From positions 1 through 64,000 of the forward strand of contig NZ_JACHXD010000016.1 in the NCBI RefSeq assembly GCF_014191875.1: DNA of 64,000 bases. Reading direction: 5' to 3'. Shown here one piece after another: positions 34,885 to 43,697 of the stretch (the first letter of the stretch is position 1; each line of letters begins with the position of its first letter). Below the pieces are notes generated by a model. That model ran no database searches, had not been told where the DNA came from, and saw only the letters and a list, made by a program, of their open reading frames with translations. This stretch comes from Pseudoduganella violacea. GTDB lineage: Bacteria; Pseudomonadota; Gammaproteobacteria; Burkholderiales; Burkholderiaceae_D. The translations under genes were made by a program, and so were the position numbers.

Positions 34885-36038
34885 TGCGCCGCCTGAAAAA
34901 TCTGCTGCTGATCTCGCTGCTGATGTTGCCGGTGTCCGCAGCCTTCGCCCACAAACCCAGCGACAGCTACTTGAGTCTTGAGCTGAAAGGTAGGCAGATC
35001 GAAGGGCAGTGGGATATCGCCCTGCGCGATCTGGACTTTGTTCTCGGCCTGGACAGCGATGGCGATGGCCGCCTGACCTGGGGCGAGGTGCGCAGCCATC
35101 ATGGCCGGATTGCGGCATACGCCCTGTCGCGGCTGGACATCTCCACCGGCGCCGCGCCGGGCCACGCTTCGGGCATGTGCCAGATCGGCGCCGGCGAGTT
35201 GCTGATCGACCGCCATACCGACGGTTCTTATGCCGTGCTGCGCCTTCATGGCGAATGCGCCGCCGTGCCGGCGCAGTTGAAGCTGAGCTACCGCCTGTTT
35301 TCCGATACCGATGCGCAGCACAGGGGCTTGCTGCGCATCCGGCTGGGCGAGAGCGTGCAGACTGCGATTCTGGGCGGCGATCGCCCGCAGCAGACAGTGC
35401 AAGCGAACGGCGGTACAGCGCGTTGGCACGCCTTCCTGGAGTACGCCCGCTTGGGCGTTCAGCACATCTGGGCGGGTTTCGACCATATTTTGTTCCTGCT
35501 CTCCCTGTTGTTGCCAGCGGTTCTGGTCTGGCGTGAACATGGCTGGCGGCAGGCCGATAGCCTGTCCGCCGCCACCATTGACGTATGCAAGATCGTCACC
35601 GCCTTCACCCTGGCGCATTCGATCACGCTGAGCATTTCCGCACTGGAGCTGCTGGCGCTGCCATCGCGCCTGGTGGAGGCGGCGATCGCGGCGTCAGTCA
35701 TCGTGGCGGCATTGAACAATCTCGTCCCCTTCATGCTGCGCAAGCGCTGGATGGCCGCTTTCGGTTTTGGCCTGGTCCACGGCTTTGGCTTTGCCGGCGT
35801 GCTGGCGGGGCTCGGCTTGCCGGCCGGTTCGACGCTTCTGTCGCTGGCCGGCTTCAATCTTGGCGTGGAGCTGGGTCAGTTGGCGATTGTCGCGCTCTTC
35901 CTGCCCTTGACCTATGTCTTGCGCGCCACCTGGTTCTATCAGCGGGCGTTGCTCCGTGGCGGTTCCGCCGCCATTGCGCTGCTGGCCAGTGTCTGGCTGC
36001 TGGAGCGTTCTCTCGACATGCAATTGGCTGGTATTTGA
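34881..36038 (+). CDS. HupE/UreJ family membrane protein
   Basis: A 385-residue protein with a signal peptide (LLLISLLMLPVSAAFA), a periplasmic N-terminal domain (residues 25-190) and a C-terminal membrane domain of about six or seven helices. The membrane part carries the family motifs HIWAGFDHILFLLSLLLP, AFTLAHSITLSISAL and GFGLVHGFGFAG. HupE/UreJ proteins are known or suspected nickel/cobalt permeases, but those with this extra N-terminal domain have no proven substrate. GGAGG (34871-34875) and the ATGA overlap with the TPR gene support this start. The TonB-receptor remnant follows directly, suggesting the operon once handled uptake of a metal or metal complex. Confidence 0.88.
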   Translation: MMRRLKNLLLISLLMLPVSAAFAHKPSDSYLSLELKGRQIEGQWDIALRDLDFVLGLDSDGDGRLTWGEVRSHHGRIAAYALSRLDISTGAAPGHASGMCQIGAGELLIDRHTDGSYAVLRLHGECAAVPAQLKLSYRLFSDTDAQHRGLLRIRLGESVQTAILGGDRPQQTVQANGGTARWHAFLEYARLGVQHIWAGFDHILFLLSLLLPAVLVWREHGWRQADSLSAATIDVCKIVTAFTLAHSITLSISALELLALPSRLVEAAIAASVIVAALNNLVPFMLRKRWMAAFGFGLVHGFGFAGVLAGLGLPAGSTLLSLAGFNLGVELGQLAIVALFLPLTYVLRATWFYQRALLRGGSAAIALLASVWLLERSLDMQLAGI

Positions 36039-36046
36039 GGTGAGCC

Positions 36047-36361
36047 ATGAATGCTTCAATCGTTCGCGCCTGCGGCATGGCGGCGGCAGGCGTCTGCATC
36101 GGCGCGGTTCGCGCCGATGAAACGCCGCTGGTGGTGCAGGTGGTCGGCCACTACAACCAGTCCATAGGCAATTCGGACGCGGCGAGCGAAGGTTCGGTAC
36201 GCGCCGCGCTGATCGAAAAGCGCCCGGCCTTGCGTACCGGCGAACTGCTGGAATTTGTGTCCGGCGTGATCGTTACCCAGCATAGCGGCGACGGCAAGGC
36301 CAATCAATACCATCCGGTCGAGCCGCGCTCCTTCCGCTTGACGCTGACGCGCCGCTTTTAA
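36047..36361 (+). pseudogene. TonB-dependent receptor remnant with large internal deletion
   Basis: The frame is open for 104 codons but joins two distant parts of a receptor. Residues 28-85 match a plug domain (VVGHYNQSIGNSDAASEG, then LRTGELLEFVSGVIVTQHSG and DGKANQY). Directly after, HPVEPRSFRLTLTRRF reads as the last barrel strand with its terminal Phe. Intact receptors need some 600 more residues between, so most of the plug and barrel has been deleted in frame near 36310. It starts eight bases after the HupE/UreJ stop with GAGG upstream, as the last gene of the operon. It cannot form a channel. Confidence 0.82.
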
Positions 36362-36371
36362 GCCGGCGGGG

Positions 36372-37076
36372 CTACAGCAGCCGCAGCCAACGGCCTTTGT
36401 ACAGAATCGGTCCGCTCGGACCGTTCGGGTCGGGCGAGCCGCCCTGGGGTTCGAGACTGACCGCGAGCATGGCCACATCGCTGCCGGTGGCGCGTTCATT
36501 CATTGCCAGCCGGGCGCCATGCGCGCCGGACAGGAGGCCGAGGGAACGCGGCGCGCCTTGGCTCGGTACGGCCCAGAGCTGCAGGGTCTTCCCGCTGGCG
36601 ATGGAAAGCCGGCTCACCACGCGCACATCCATGGTGCGGCGGCGGCTGTCGCCCGTCAGCAGCAGCACGGTTTGCGCCTGGTCGTCGCCCAAGGTGGCAA
36701 TATGGTCGATATGCACCGGTTCGGGCTGGCCGATGAGCAGCAGGATGGCCAGCAGCGTTGCCAGCGCGCCCGATGCGAGGCTGAGAGAGCGCCACATGGC
36801 GGCCCGGTCGCGGCGCCAGAACTGCCATGGCTTGATAGGGCGAGGCAGTTGCAGACGGTTTTCGATGGCTTCCCAGACGCGGGGCCGCGGCGTTGCGGGA
36901 GCGGCGAACTCGGTCATGGGCGCCAGCCTGTCCTGCCATTCGGCGACGCTGCGCCGCAAAGCCGCATCCTCATGCATCCAGCTTTCGAGGCGGCGGCGCG
37001 CGCCGCCGCGCAGGGAGCCGAGCACATACTCGGCGGCCAGGCGCTCGCGCAGGGCCGCGTTGTGGCGGATATTCAT
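36372..37076 (-). CDS. Anti-sigma factor, RskA family
   Basis: Membrane anti-sigma factor of 234 residues. The N-terminal zinc-less anti-sigma helix region (LAAEYVLGSLRGGARRRLESWM) should bind the sigma factor in the cytoplasm; one TM helix (SLASGALATLLAILLLIG, about residues 97-115) precedes a periplasmic RskA domain with LGDDQAQTVLL, LQLWAVP and LAVSLEPQGGSP. Its start overlaps the stop of the sigma gene by four bases, so the two are translated together. It faces the DUF4331 operon tail across only 10 bases. It probably releases the sigma factor after an envelope signal. Confidence 0.92.
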   Translation of the reverse strand: MNIRHNAALRERLAAEYVLGSLRGGARRRLESWMHEDAALRRSVAEWQDRLAPMTEFAAPATPRPRVWEAIENRLQLPRPIKPWQFWRRDRAAMWRSLSLASGALATLLAILLLIGQPEPVHIDHIATLGDDQAQTVLLLTGDSRRRTMDVRVVSRLSIASGKTLQLWAVPSQGAPRSLGLLSGAHGARLAMNERATGSDVAMLAVSLEPQGGSPDPNGPSGPILYKGRWLRLL

Positions 37077-37660
37077 GGCCGCTCCCGGTGCGCCAGACAG
37101 GTTTTCAGCTTCTCCAGTCCGCGCCTGATCCAGGTTTTGACGGTGCCGGCCGGCAGCGTCAATTGCTGCGCCACCTCGCTGTGCGACAGCTCATGAAAGA
37201 AGGCCATGCCAATGGCCTGGCGCTGGCGCGCCTCCAGCATGGCGAGGCAGCGGGCCAGGCTGCGCGCCTCGTCGCTCAGCTGCAGAGCATCGTCGGGCTT
37301 GGCGTCTTGGTCCTGCATGGCTTGCATTACTTCGCCATCGAACTGGCTGGCGTCGATCTCCACCGCTTCGTCCAGGCGGCGCAGAATGTCCAGCGCCTTG
37401 TTGCGGACGATGGTGGACATCCACGTCATCGGCGCGGCAAGGTGGGACTGGTAGCTGCCCGCCGCGTGCCAGATCGTGACGAAACTGTCCTGTAAGGCTT
37501 CTTCGGCCAGCTCCCGCTTGCGCAATATGCGCAAGGCGAAGCCGAATAGTTTCGGCGCGGTGGCGTCATACAGGGAACGAAAGGCGAGGGCGTCTTGGCT
37601 GGCGGAGGCGAACAGCCACGAGCGGAGTTGCTGCGGATCGGCGGAGTGCAATGTGGGCAC
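37073..37660 (-). CDS. ECF RNA polymerase sigma factor, SigK-like
   Basis: Sigma factor of 195 residues with region 2 (FRSLYDATAPKLFGFALRIL, ELAEEALQDSFVTIWHAA, MTWMSTIVRNKALDILRR) and region 4 (LEARQRQAIGMAFFHELSHSEVAQQL, PAGTVKTWIRRGLEKL). It lacks sigma region 3, so it is an ECF type. The start is GTG. The RskA-like gene follows with a four-base overlap. The likely regulon is its own operon and the divergent-facing DUF4331 operon, on the basis of the shared TGCGTAT motif. Confidence 0.92.
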   Translation of the reverse strand: MPTLHSADPQQLRSWLFASASQDALAFRSLYDATAPKLFGFALRILRKRELAEEALQDSFVTIWHAAGSYQSHLAAPMTWMSTIVRNKALDILRRLDEAVEIDASQFDGEVMQAMQDQDAKPDDALQLSDEARSLARCLAMLEARQRQAIGMAFFHELSHSEVAQQLTLPAGTVKTWIRRGLEKLKTCLAHRERP

Positions 37661-37685
37661 GGCTTACCCCGGCTGGCTGTGGAGG

Positions 37686-37720
37686 GATACGCATCACAAC
37701 CAGCCTAGCGCATTTTCCCC
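37686..37720 (-). promoter_or_regulatory. Candidate autoregulated promoter of the sigma gene
   Basis: On the minus strand GATGCGTATC (37686-37695) lies 26-35 bases upstream of the GTG start and shares TGCGTAT with the region before the DUF4331 gene. The -35 half is not clearly conserved. Confidence 0.3.
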
Positions 37721-37793
37721 GTCATAGGCAAGCGCGGCAAATCTGCGGTGCGCGCAGGCGGACGGACCTGTTGTCTTTAGCGCAGGCGGCGCT

Positions 37794-40637
37794 TTAACCA
37801 GCCGATGCCAGTGGCGTGCCGATGCCTTCCTCGTCCTCCACCGCGTCGCGCGTCGCCAGATCGAGCTCGGCGAAGGCTTGCCGGGTGAGTTCCATCAGGC
37901 GCTCCGGATCGGGCACCAACTGCGTGTCGACGAACAGGGCCAGCTGGATTTGTCCGGCGTAGGAGATGAAAGCCAGGCCGACGCCGATGCGTCCCGCCTG
38001 CGGCACCCAGCAAATCAGGTCCGTCATGCGCGAGCCGGCCAGATAGCGCCGGCTGCCCGGGCCTTCGATATTGGTCAGCACCACCGAGCCTTTGGACGTG
38101 AACAGGTTCAGGGCGAAGTGCTGCAAGGCAGTGGGCAGGCAGCCCGCCAGCGAAAGGAAGGCCATGGTGGCGCGTGGCTGGTGCGAACGCTTGATGGCCG
38201 TCATGCGCGCGCTGGCGCGGCGCAGACGTTCGCAAGGATCATCCAGATCGGTGGGCAGGTCGACGGCGACCAGGCCGAACTCGTTCCCCAGCTGGAAGGC
38301 GTTGGCCTTTTCGCGCAGATTGAAAGTGACGGCGGCGCGCAGGGCGCGGCTGTCGGCGTCCTGGCCGCGCTCTTGCAGATATTGGCGCAGCGCGCCGGAA
38401 ACGGCGGCCACCCAGATATCGTTCAGCGTGGCGCCCATGCGCTTGGAGGCGATGCGTACTTCCCGCAGATCCAGCGGCGGCAGCCAGACCAGCTGTTTTC
38501 GGCCGCTGAGCGGCGCCTTGAGGCGGGTGCGCAGATCGGGCCAGAGCATGCCGAGGCGGCCGATATGGGCGGCGATCTTCAGGCTGGACTTGGCGCGCGC
38601 CAGCGTGGGAGCATACGCGCCCTCGGCTTCGAGCGCGCGGTGCGGGTGGCCGACCAGGGAAGGCGTCTTGCCGTGCAGGCCGTTGTCGTCGGTCAGGTGG
38701 TTCAGCACATGCACCAGTCCCAGGCCGTCGGTGATGCAGTGGTGGACGCGGAAGACGATGGCATGACCACCGCCAGCCTGGTCGATCACCGTCATATGCC
38801 ACAGCGGGCGGTCCTCTTCCAGCGGCTGGTGCGCCAGCTCGGTCATGCGGCTTTGCAGTTCGGCCAGGCCGACTTCCTTCTCCGTGCGTTCCAGGCGGAT
38901 ATGCTGGTGGATGTCGAAATGCTCGTCCTCCACCCATTGCGCCAGTCCGAGGCGGCGTTTCACCTTCTGTGTGAAGCGCGGATAGTTGGGCAGGCGGTAG
39001 GCGATGGTGGCCGTCAGGCGCTGCATATCGACCGGGCCTTCGAACAGCAGAATGCTGTTGATGACCATCAGGTTCTTTTCCGTATCCATGCGGTGCCAGG
39101 CATAGTCGCGCCGCGTCATCGCATGCTTTTCGCCCGGCGGCGGGCGCTGGCCGGCGGGGCGGGCGCGCAGGGCGTAGCGGTTCAAGCCGCCCATATGGAT
39201 ACGGCACAGGTAATCGCGCCAGTCGATCAGGCGCGGGTCGACCGGGAAGTCCAGTTCATCCTGCGCGCTGAAACGCTGCGACAGCGCCAGCAGGCCGTCG
39301 TTGTGGAAGCGGTACTGCGGTGCGGTATAGAAGGAGAAGGTCTGGGCCAAGGTCTGCGTGGTGCGCAGCGCTTCCAGGGCGGGCGATTCGCCCAGGCCGA
39401 GCAGTTGACGCAAGCCGCTGCGCAGGGCCAGTCCAGCCGCCATGGCGCGCAGCATCAGCAGGAAGACGGGACGGCCCACCACGCGGAAGCGGTGGCGCGG
39501 CGCCTTGAAGAACAGGCGTTCGTAGTTGCGCCAGTTGCGCCGCGATTCGTTCTGTATCAGCTCGATCACTTTGCCCAGCCGGACCGGATTGCCGGAACCG
39601 GAGCAGGCCTGGTAGATGCGGTGGGCCGGCGCGTCGCTGAGCGCCTCCACGCCGGCCAGCACGATGCTGTTGGCCACCAGGTCGGCCGGGATGATGTCGA
39701 CGATTTCTTCCGGTTTGGCTGGGAAAAAGCTGGTCTTGCCGCGCGCGTAGGCAAGGATGATGGCGTCGGCCACCTTCACGCCCTCGATCCAGCCGGCGGC
39801 CGGTTCCTGCAAGGTGCTTTCGATGATGGAGGGGCGCACGATGCTCAGCGCGCGGCCGTGCATGGCTTCGGCGGCCAACTGCTCGCCCATCCACTTGGTG
39901 AAGGTATAGGTGTCGTTCCAGCCGAAGTAATTGGCTTCCTCGATGCCGATGGCGGTCAGGCGGCGCGCCAGTTCGGCCGGTTCGGCGCCGCTCTTGCGTG
40001 CTTGGTCGATGCGGCGCTGCAGATGCGCCAGCAGGCCGCCCAGGTCGTAGTAGCCTTGGCGGTGGCGGGCGATGGCGGCGCGCGCCGGGTGCACCATCTC
40101 TTCGCGCATCTCGCCTTTGTTAAAGCCGTTCACATAGCAGGTGGAAACCTGCACCAGCGGCGCGTTGGCCGTGCGCGCCAGCGCCGCAACATTCTGCACG
40201 CTGTGGGCATTGATGGCCAGGGCTTCGTCCAGCGCCTCGCGGAAGTTCACGCTGGCGGCGGCGTTGATAATCAGGTCGGTATTGCGCGCCAGTTCGGCAA
40301 AGCGCGCCAGCGGCAGCCCAAAGGCCGGTTCCGTGATTTCGCCCGTGATGCAGTGGATCTTCTCGGCGAAAAAGGTCTCCAGAAAACGCGGGCGCTCGGC
40401 GCGCAGCTTGTCGAATACCGAGGAGGTGGCGATCTCCAGCTGGAAGCGGGCGCGCGCGCCGGTGTCGTCGCGGCCGGCGCGGATCAGCAGGGTGATGCCG
40501 CCGATGTCGGGTACGGCGCGTATCAGCTTTTCCAGCACGACCTTGGCGAGAAAGCCGGTGGCGCCGGTCAGGAAAACCTGTTTGCCGGCCAGGGTGGCTT
40601 GCACATCGAGTGCCGTTTGCTGTATCGCGCTTTCCAT
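37794..40637 (-). CDS. Bifunctional fatty acyl-CoA reductase / wax ester synthase (WS/DGAT) fusion
   Basis: A 947-residue cytoplasmic or membrane-associated enzyme. Residues 1-500 form an alcohol-forming fatty acyl reductase of the Male-sterility type: Rossmann motif TGATGFLAK (residues 25-33), catalytic YTFTKWMGE (YxxxK) and the sterile domain ending VDPRLIDWRDYLCRIHMGGLNRYAL. Residues about 505-930 form a wax ester synthase/diacylglycerol acyltransferase with HHCITDG, the catalytic HHxxxDG, and the late FTSKGSVVLTNIEGPG and CWVPQAGRIGVGLAFISYAG. One polypeptide could thus reduce an acyl-CoA to a fatty alcohol and esterify it to another acyl-CoA. The fusion is read through in a single uninterrupted frame. 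It stands alone, divergent from a decayed gene. Confidence 0.92.
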   Translation of the reverse strand: MESAIQQTALDVQATLAGKQVFLTGATGFLAKVVLEKLIRAVPDIGGITLLIRAGRDDTGARARFQLEIATSSVFDKLRAERPRFLETFFAEKIHCITGEITEPAFGLPLARFAELARNTDLIINAAASVNFREALDEALAINAHSVQNVAALARTANAPLVQVSTCYVNGFNKGEMREEMVHPARAAIARHRQGYYDLGGLLAHLQRRIDQARKSGAEPAELARRLTAIGIEEANYFGWNDTYTFTKWMGEQLAAEAMHGRALSIVRPSIIESTLQEPAAGWIEGVKVADAIILAYARGKTSFFPAKPEEIVDIIPADLVANSIVLAGVEALSDAPAHRIYQACSGSGNPVRLGKVIELIQNESRRNWRNYERLFFKAPRHRFRVVGRPVFLLMLRAMAAGLALRSGLRQLLGLGESPALEALRTTQTLAQTFSFYTAPQYRFHNDGLLALSQRFSAQDELDFPVDPRLIDWRDYLCRIHMGGLNRYALRARPAGQRPPPGEKHAMTRRDYAWHRMDTEKNLMVINSILLFEGPVDMQRLTATIAYRLPNYPRFTQKVKRRLGLAQWVEDEHFDIHQHIRLERTEKEVGLAELQSRMTELAHQPLEEDRPLWHMTVIDQAGGGHAIVFRVHHCITDGLGLVHVLNHLTDDNGLHGKTPSLVGHPHRALEAEGAYAPTLARAKSSLKIAAHIGRLGMLWPDLRTRLKAPLSGRKQLVWLPPLDLREVRIASKRMGATLNDIWVAAVSGALRQYLQERGQDADSRALRAAVTFNLREKANAFQLGNEFGLVAVDLPTDLDDPCERLRRASARMTAIKRSHQPRATMAFLSLAGCLPTALQHFALNLFTSKGSVVLTNIEGPGSRRYLAGSRMTDLICWVPQAGRIGVGLAFISYAGQIQLALFVDTQLVPDPERLMELTRQAFAELDLATRDAVEDEEGIGTPLASAG

Positions 40638-40940
40638 GGGCGTCCCAGTCTTCTATTTATATCGGTTGATAACAATGCGACAACACGTCTGTGAATCGAT
40701 ATTAATTCGAAACAGAAGCTTGTCAGACCGTTACGCATTGGCCCCAGGAGCCAAAGAAATGGCGGCAGGAGTCAGGCCGCAGTGGCGCGCGCCGGCAAGG
40801 GCGGAGAACTTAAAACAACGTTCAAGAAAGCTTCATCCAATCTTTATCTGGCGTGGCGGCCGGTTTTTACGCTGAAGGGTGAGGCAAGCTTGCCTGCCAT
40901 GGGGGCCGGCGCGTCTTGCCTCGCCATGAAAGAGAGCGCC
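40638..40940. other. Intergenic region
   Basis: A 303-base gap between the divergent wax-synthase gene and the decayed lipoprotein gene. The part near 40660-40740 is AT-rich and probably holds the promoter of the wax-synthase gene. I see no convincing gene, repeat or hairpin. Confidence 0.55.
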
Positions 40941-41584
40941 ATGAAGACCTTTTTGACCAACAAGCCGCTGTTTGCGGCCCTGCTGCTGGCCGCGCTGGCC
41001 GGCTGCGGCGGCAGCAGCGATAGCGGGCGTTATGGAAACCCTGCCGCCGGAGCTCAGCTACGCCAGCCTATGCGGCCTGCCTGCCGCATCCAGCGAAACC
41101 TACCGGATGCTGGAACCGACCGGCGGGCGCTGCGTCGCCAAAGCCGGTTTTGCGTTGAGCGATCCGCGGCGCGGCGACACCTATTCCAGCAATCCGCAGG
41201 ACCGGCGCGAGGTGGAACTGAAAATCTGGTATCCGGTTGCCGTCGGCAGCAGTCAGCCGCGCGCCGAGTATGCGAGCAAGGAAACGATGCAAGGCATGGA
41301 TTTTGATCTTGGCCCGACTGCTCCGCGCACCAATGCCCGCACCGGCGGACCCGAGCTATCTCGCCATCATGAAGCTGCAAAGGAATGTGGGCAGCTCCGA
41401 GGTCTTGGCTGGTTTCGGCCATGGCGACTTCTCCGACGTGAAATTCTATGTGGAGCAGTACAACCGTAATAATCCCGTCAAGAAGGGGCTGGACCCAGAG
41501 ATGTTCTTTTCGGTTCGGGGCGAGGACGCGCTGCGCCTGGTGCGTGAGAAAACCCGGCTGTTCTTCGCCCGCGCCGTGAAGTAG
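40941..41584 (+). pseudogene. Decayed lipoprotein hydrolase (PAF-acetylhydrolase/dienelactone hydrolase-like)
   Basis: Three frames must be joined to read it. The first gives a lipoprotein signal with lipobox LAGC (residues 12-15 of KTFLTNKPLFAALLLAALAGC). Near 41021-41033 the frame changes to one reading TLPPELSYASLCGL, CVAKAGFALSDPRRGDTYSS and REVELKIWYPVA, the usual start of a PAF-acetylhydrolase-like alpha/beta hydrolase. Near 41325 it changes again to SYLAIMKLQRN, LAGFGHGDFSDVKFYVEQYN and the C-terminal helix. The central part with the nucleophile serine is missing, so a deletion as well as frameshifts has occurred. It cannot be active. Confidence 0.78.
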
Positions 41585-41593
41585 ACGCCGGGT

Positions 41594-42973
41594 TTAAGCC
41601 GCCAGCGGCAGCGTGGTCGTCACTTGCAGGCCACCGCCGTTGGCGGGGCCGAAGCGCAGGCGGCCCTCATGGCGGGCCACGGTGACCGCGACGATGGCCA
41701 GTCCCAGGCCGCTGCCGCCCTGGCGCTGGCCGGGCACGCGGAAGAAGCGTTCGCACAGGCGTTCATAGAGTTCCGGCGCTACGCCCGGTCCTTCATCGCT
41801 GACGGTGATGACGGCCTGGCCGCCATCGCTTTGCACGGCGATGCGCACCAGGCCGCCATCCGGGCTGTATTTGATGGCGTTGTTGATGAGGTTTTCGAAC
41901 AGCGAGAGCATGCCCTCGGTATCGCCGCTGATGATCGCATCGCCATCGGCCTGCAGTTCCAGTTCGACGCCGCGCTGGCAGGCCAGCGGCGCCAGCATGG
42001 CGCAGCATTCCTGCAGCAGCGTGTGCAAGGGCAGGGAATGTTGCGGCCGGGCGCCGCCGCCGGCTTCGCTGCGCATCAGGGCGAGCAGCTGGTGCACCAG
42101 ATGGCTGGCGCGCTGCACGCCCAGCAGGCTGCCGTCGAGCAGGGCGCGCAGATGCGTGTCCGGCGTGCGCTGGATGGCGGCTTCGATATTCACCTGCATG
42201 GCGGCCAGCGGCGTGCGGATTTCATGCGCCGCGTCGGCGATGAAATCGCGTTCGCGGCGCGCGCTCTCGCGCACGCGACCCAGCAGACGGTTGATATTGT
42301 CCACCAGCGGATGCAGCTCGCGGTGCGGCGGCCGGTAGTCCAGCGGCGCCAGGTCGTGTGGCCCGCGTTCGGCGATTTCGGCGCTGACCCTGCGCCAGGG
42401 CCGCAGCGCCAGCCGCACCGAAATCCAGGCCGGCAGCAGCATGAAGGGCAGGCAGACCAGCAATGGCAGCAGCAGGAAGCCGCTATGGGAGAGATAGATG
42501 CCGGTCAGGTCGGCCGGCTGCGCCAGCGTGACCACGAAACGGCCATCCGGCGAGGCAAGGGTGCGCGCCAGCCATTTGCGCTGGCCGGTCTGCACCTGCT
42601 GCGTCACGCCAAGCCGGGCGCCGCGGATGGGCTGATTCAGCTCCGGCGAGGCGTACACCATGCGCCCGTCCTGCCAGACTTCCATCAGCAACTGCCAGCT
42701 TGGATTGGCTTCCTGCACGCCATCGCCACGGTTGATGCGGTCGATATGCTGCAGCATATCGCGCTGGCGCGCCGGATCGCCGGACAGGTTGCGCGCCGCC
42801 GCCAGCGCCAGTTCGTAGCGCTGGTCGAAGCCCAGGTCTTCGTTCTGGCGCACGGTGTCGTAAATGGCGTAGCCGCACAGCGCCAGCCAGAGAAGGGAGA
42901 GCAATCCCAGTTGCGCCAGCAACATGCGCCGCGCCAGCGAAGGCTGCCACAGGCGGCGCCAGCGCGTTTTCAC
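41594..42973 (-). CDS. Sensor histidine kinase (QseC/TctE-like)
   Basis: Membrane kinase of 459 residues: TM1 at about 18-38, a periplasmic sensor of roughly 120 residues, TM2 (GFLLLPLLVCLPFMLLPAWI) at about 165-185, HAMP, phospho-acceptor His in HEIRTPLAAMQ, N box NLINNAIKYS, G1 DEGPGVAPE and G2 GGSGLGLAIV. It transfers phosphate to the regulator encoded just upstream, with which it shares a four-base overlap (42970-42973). The sensor region does not show a recognisable ligand motif. QseBC- or TctDE-type systems sense hormones, metals or citrate, and none can be chosen here. Confidence 0.94.
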   Translation of the reverse strand: MKTRWRRLWQPSLARRMLLAQLGLLSLLWLALCGYAIYDTVRQNEDLGFDQRYELALAAARNLSGDPARQRDMLQHIDRINRGDGVQEANPSWQLLMEVWQDGRMVYASPELNQPIRGARLGVTQQVQTGQRKWLARTLASPDGRFVVTLAQPADLTGIYLSHSGFLLLPLLVCLPFMLLPAWISVRLALRPWRRVSAEIAERGPHDLAPLDYRPPHRELHPLVDNINRLLGRVRESARRERDFIADAAHEIRTPLAAMQVNIEAAIQRTPDTHLRALLDGSLLGVQRASHLVHQLLALMRSEAGGGARPQHSLPLHTLLQECCAMLAPLACQRGVELELQADGDAIISGDTEGMLSLFENLINNAIKYSPDGGLVRIAVQSDGGQAVITVSDEGPGVAPELYERLCERFFRVPGQRQGGSGLGLAIVAVTVARHEGRLRFGPANGGGLQVTTTLPLAA

Positions 42974-43659
42974 GCGGGCCTCTGCCCGGAGGCTGGCAGC
43001 GGTTCGCGGTCCACCACATAGCCGATGCCGCGCACGGTGCGGATAAAGCCGCTGCCCAGCTTGCGCCGCAGATTCGAGATATGCACGTCCAGCACATTGC
43101 TGTCGCTGGCCGAACCGGCTTGGTGCAGCTCCTGCTCCAGCGTGCTGCGCGTGAGCACGCGGTCGCAGCGACGGGCCAGCACCGCCAGCAGCACGTACTC
43201 GCTGCGCGACAGGTCCAGATCCTTGCCCTCCATCGTCACGCGATGCGAGGACAGATTGATATGCAGGCCGCGCAGGGTCAGGCTATCGCTGCTCGCGCCA
43301 TAGCTGCGGCGCGCCAGCGCGCGGATGCGCGATTGCAGCTCGGCCAGCGCAAAGGGCTTGACCAGATAATCGTCGGCGCCGCTATCGAGGCCGACCAGGC
43401 GGTCGTGCAGGGCGTCGCGCGCGGTCAGGATCAGCACCGGCAACGTATTCTGCGCGCCGCGCAGTTCGCGCAACAGGCCAAGGCCGTCGCCGTCGGGCAG
43501 GGCCAGGTCGAGCAGCAGCAGGCCGAAACCGTGGGCGGCCAACTGCTGGCGGGCGTCCTGCCGCGAGCGTACCCAGACAATATCCATGTCCTGTTCCGCC
43601 AGCGCGTTGCGGATGCCGTTGCCCAGCCCCAGATCGTCCTCGACGAGCAGTATTTTCAT
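42970..43659 (-). CDS. OmpR-family response regulator
   Basis: A 229-residue DNA-binding regulator. The receiver domain (1-115) has the acidic pair EDD near residue 8, the phospho-acceptor Asp in LLLLDLALPDGDG (about residue 51), Thr in ILTARDA and Lys in LVKPFALAEL. The C-terminal winged-helix domain has LTRSTLEQELH and DVHISNLRRKLGSGFIRTVRGIGYV, as in QseB/PmrA. It precedes and overlaps the kinase gene. It is divergent from nsrR across a 119-base gap that contains an inverted repeat. Confidence 0.95.
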   Translation of the reverse strand: MKILLVEDDLGLGNGIRNALAEQDMDIVWVRSRQDARQQLAAHGFGLLLLDLALPDGDGLGLLRELRGAQNTLPVLILTARDALHDRLVGLDSGADDYLVKPFALAELQSRIRALARRSYGASSDSLTLRGLHINLSSHRVTMEGKDLDLSRSEYVLLAVLARRCDRVLTRSTLEQELHQAGSASDSNVLDVHISNLRRKLGSGFIRTVRGIGYVVDREPLPASGQRPA

Positions 43660-43697
43660 GCTGTTTCTTGTTTGGCAAAGAGCGCTATTTTAGCAAG

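Noticed and set aside
37878..40694. 938-codon open frame opposite the wax-synthase gene
   Set aside because: Antisense shadow of a high-GC gene; the composition (Gln/His/Ala/Gly-rich) has no domain, and the other strand carries two intact catalytic domains.
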